Shown piece by piece: positions 63,300 through 64,000 of a stretch of 64,000 bases of DNA. The DNA comes from Perognathus longimembris pacificus (lineage: Eukaryota; Chordata; Mammalia; Rodentia; Heteromyidae), in the NCBI RefSeq assembly GCF_023159225.1, contig NC_063188.1, positions 10,189,086 to 10,253,085 of the forward strand, read 5' to 3'. Each line of letters begins with the position of its first letter. Position 1 is the first letter of the stretch. Position numbers and translations under genes: made by a program. The notes beneath the pieces are model-generated. The model was given only the letters and a program-made list of their open reading frames with translations. It had not been told where the DNA came from and did not search any database.

Positions 63300-64000
63300 G
63301 AAGAATCCTTGCTGTGGTCTCCTATTATTGTTTTCTGGGTCTGCTCTGAGTTGTCACATTCCTGAGCTAAACTTCCTTGAAATTTTTTTCTCATAGATAA
63401 TCAAATTGGGTAAAATGCCTCTAATCCCAGCCTATTATAGGTGGATATCAACTCTATGGTTTCTTAATACTTATTCCTCCTGAACTACATTATGAACAAC
63501 TCAATCACAGGGACTATATCCGTGTCTGGGGCTAGTGTTTAGACTTAAGCACAGGGCTATATGGGAGGAACTAAAACATATTGAATAGATGGATGGACAA
63601 GTGGAGGGATGTAAAAGAGAAAGGAAGGATGTAAGGAAGGATACCTGGGTGGATGGCAGGATGATTGATGGTAGGAAGGCCATTCCAAGTTCAATAGGCT
63701 TAAGATTCTTTCATTAGTTGATGCTTGGGAGATATTAATAAAAAGAATAATGCCATAATAAAGTTATAGCACTTCTGCTGGTGGTACCACTGTATAGCAA
63801 GTACTATGTGCTGATTCTGCCACCATCCAAAGATTATGTCTGAAGTTTGATTTTAAGGCCTACTGAGGGCATGCTATGAGCCCTGAGTGGCTAGAGGAAG
63901 ACTATTTTCTTTGAGGAGCACTCTTTATTTAACTTCCATCCCTCATTTCTACAATCCCTTAATGAAAGAGGCTGTTTAGTTCACAGAGTACATTACACTT
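63300..64000. other. Non-coding segment with a GGAT-rich patch
   Basis: 63585-63680 contains scattered gatgga/ggaagga/ggatg units, a decayed tetranucleotide repeat. Nothing else is recognised up to the window end. Confidence 0.5.

Overview
This is nuclear DNA from a mammal, almost certainly a rodent and most likely a geomyoid (kangaroo rat, pocket mouse or pocket gopher lineage). The evidence is the interspersed repeats. The window holds many dimeric SINEs that join an ID-like (tRNA-Ala-derived) or B1-like left unit to a second tRNA-like right unit. It also holds true B1 and ID copies, rodent-style 5'-truncated LINE-1 3' ends, and the older eutherian layer of MIR, L2, MLT1/MST LTRs and L1M. 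The species call is an inference from repeat type; I ran no search.

I find no convincing protein-coding gene. The open frames are short and fall on L1 remnants, SINEs, LTRs, microsatellites or a long pyrimidine-rich tract. The sequence is AT-rich and looks like a gene desert or a very long intron. Three weak signs point to an intron of a plus-strand gene: about 20 of 23 L1 segments lie on the minus strand, a recursive-splice-type motif sits at 26503-26530, and a 92-base segment at 38691-38782 has a strong acceptor and a consensus donor. All three are candidates only.

Layout. 1-3.6 kb: old MIR/L2 and one SINE with a GT-expanded tail. 3.8-10.6 kb: minus-strand L1 pieces with SINEs nested in or between them, including one 1.5 kb L1 3' end. 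10.6-12.3 kb: no recognised repeat. 12.3-18.3 kb: dense L1, SINE and MLT1 relics, plus a tiny retro-inserted 5' half of tRNA-Ile(UAU). 18.4-20.3 kb: a repeat-free AT-rich block with homeodomain-type TAATTA motifs, the best candidate for conserved non-coding DNA. 21.3-21.8 kb: an intact solo LTR with a 5 bp target duplication. 22-36 kb: scattered SINEs, MIR, and an L2 split by a MaLR LTR. 36.8-43.4 kb: plus-strand L1 3' ends (two abutting), a twin-primed L1, a 79 bp near-identical duplication, the candidate exon and a retrocopy of an LTR R region. 44-50 kb: MIR, SINEs, a second solo LTR and a three-unit SINE. 51-57.7 kb: minus-strand L1, including an ancient L1M. 58-64 kb: MLT1, SINE/microsatellite and a long pyrimidine-rich tract.

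The most notable items are the tRNA-Ile(UAU) 5' half flanked by a perfect 16 bp duplication (17193-17266), the LTR R-region retrocopy (40396-40550), the 79 bp duplication (38521/40985), the candidate exon, and the recursive splice motif. No CRISPR, rRNA or operon-like system is present.
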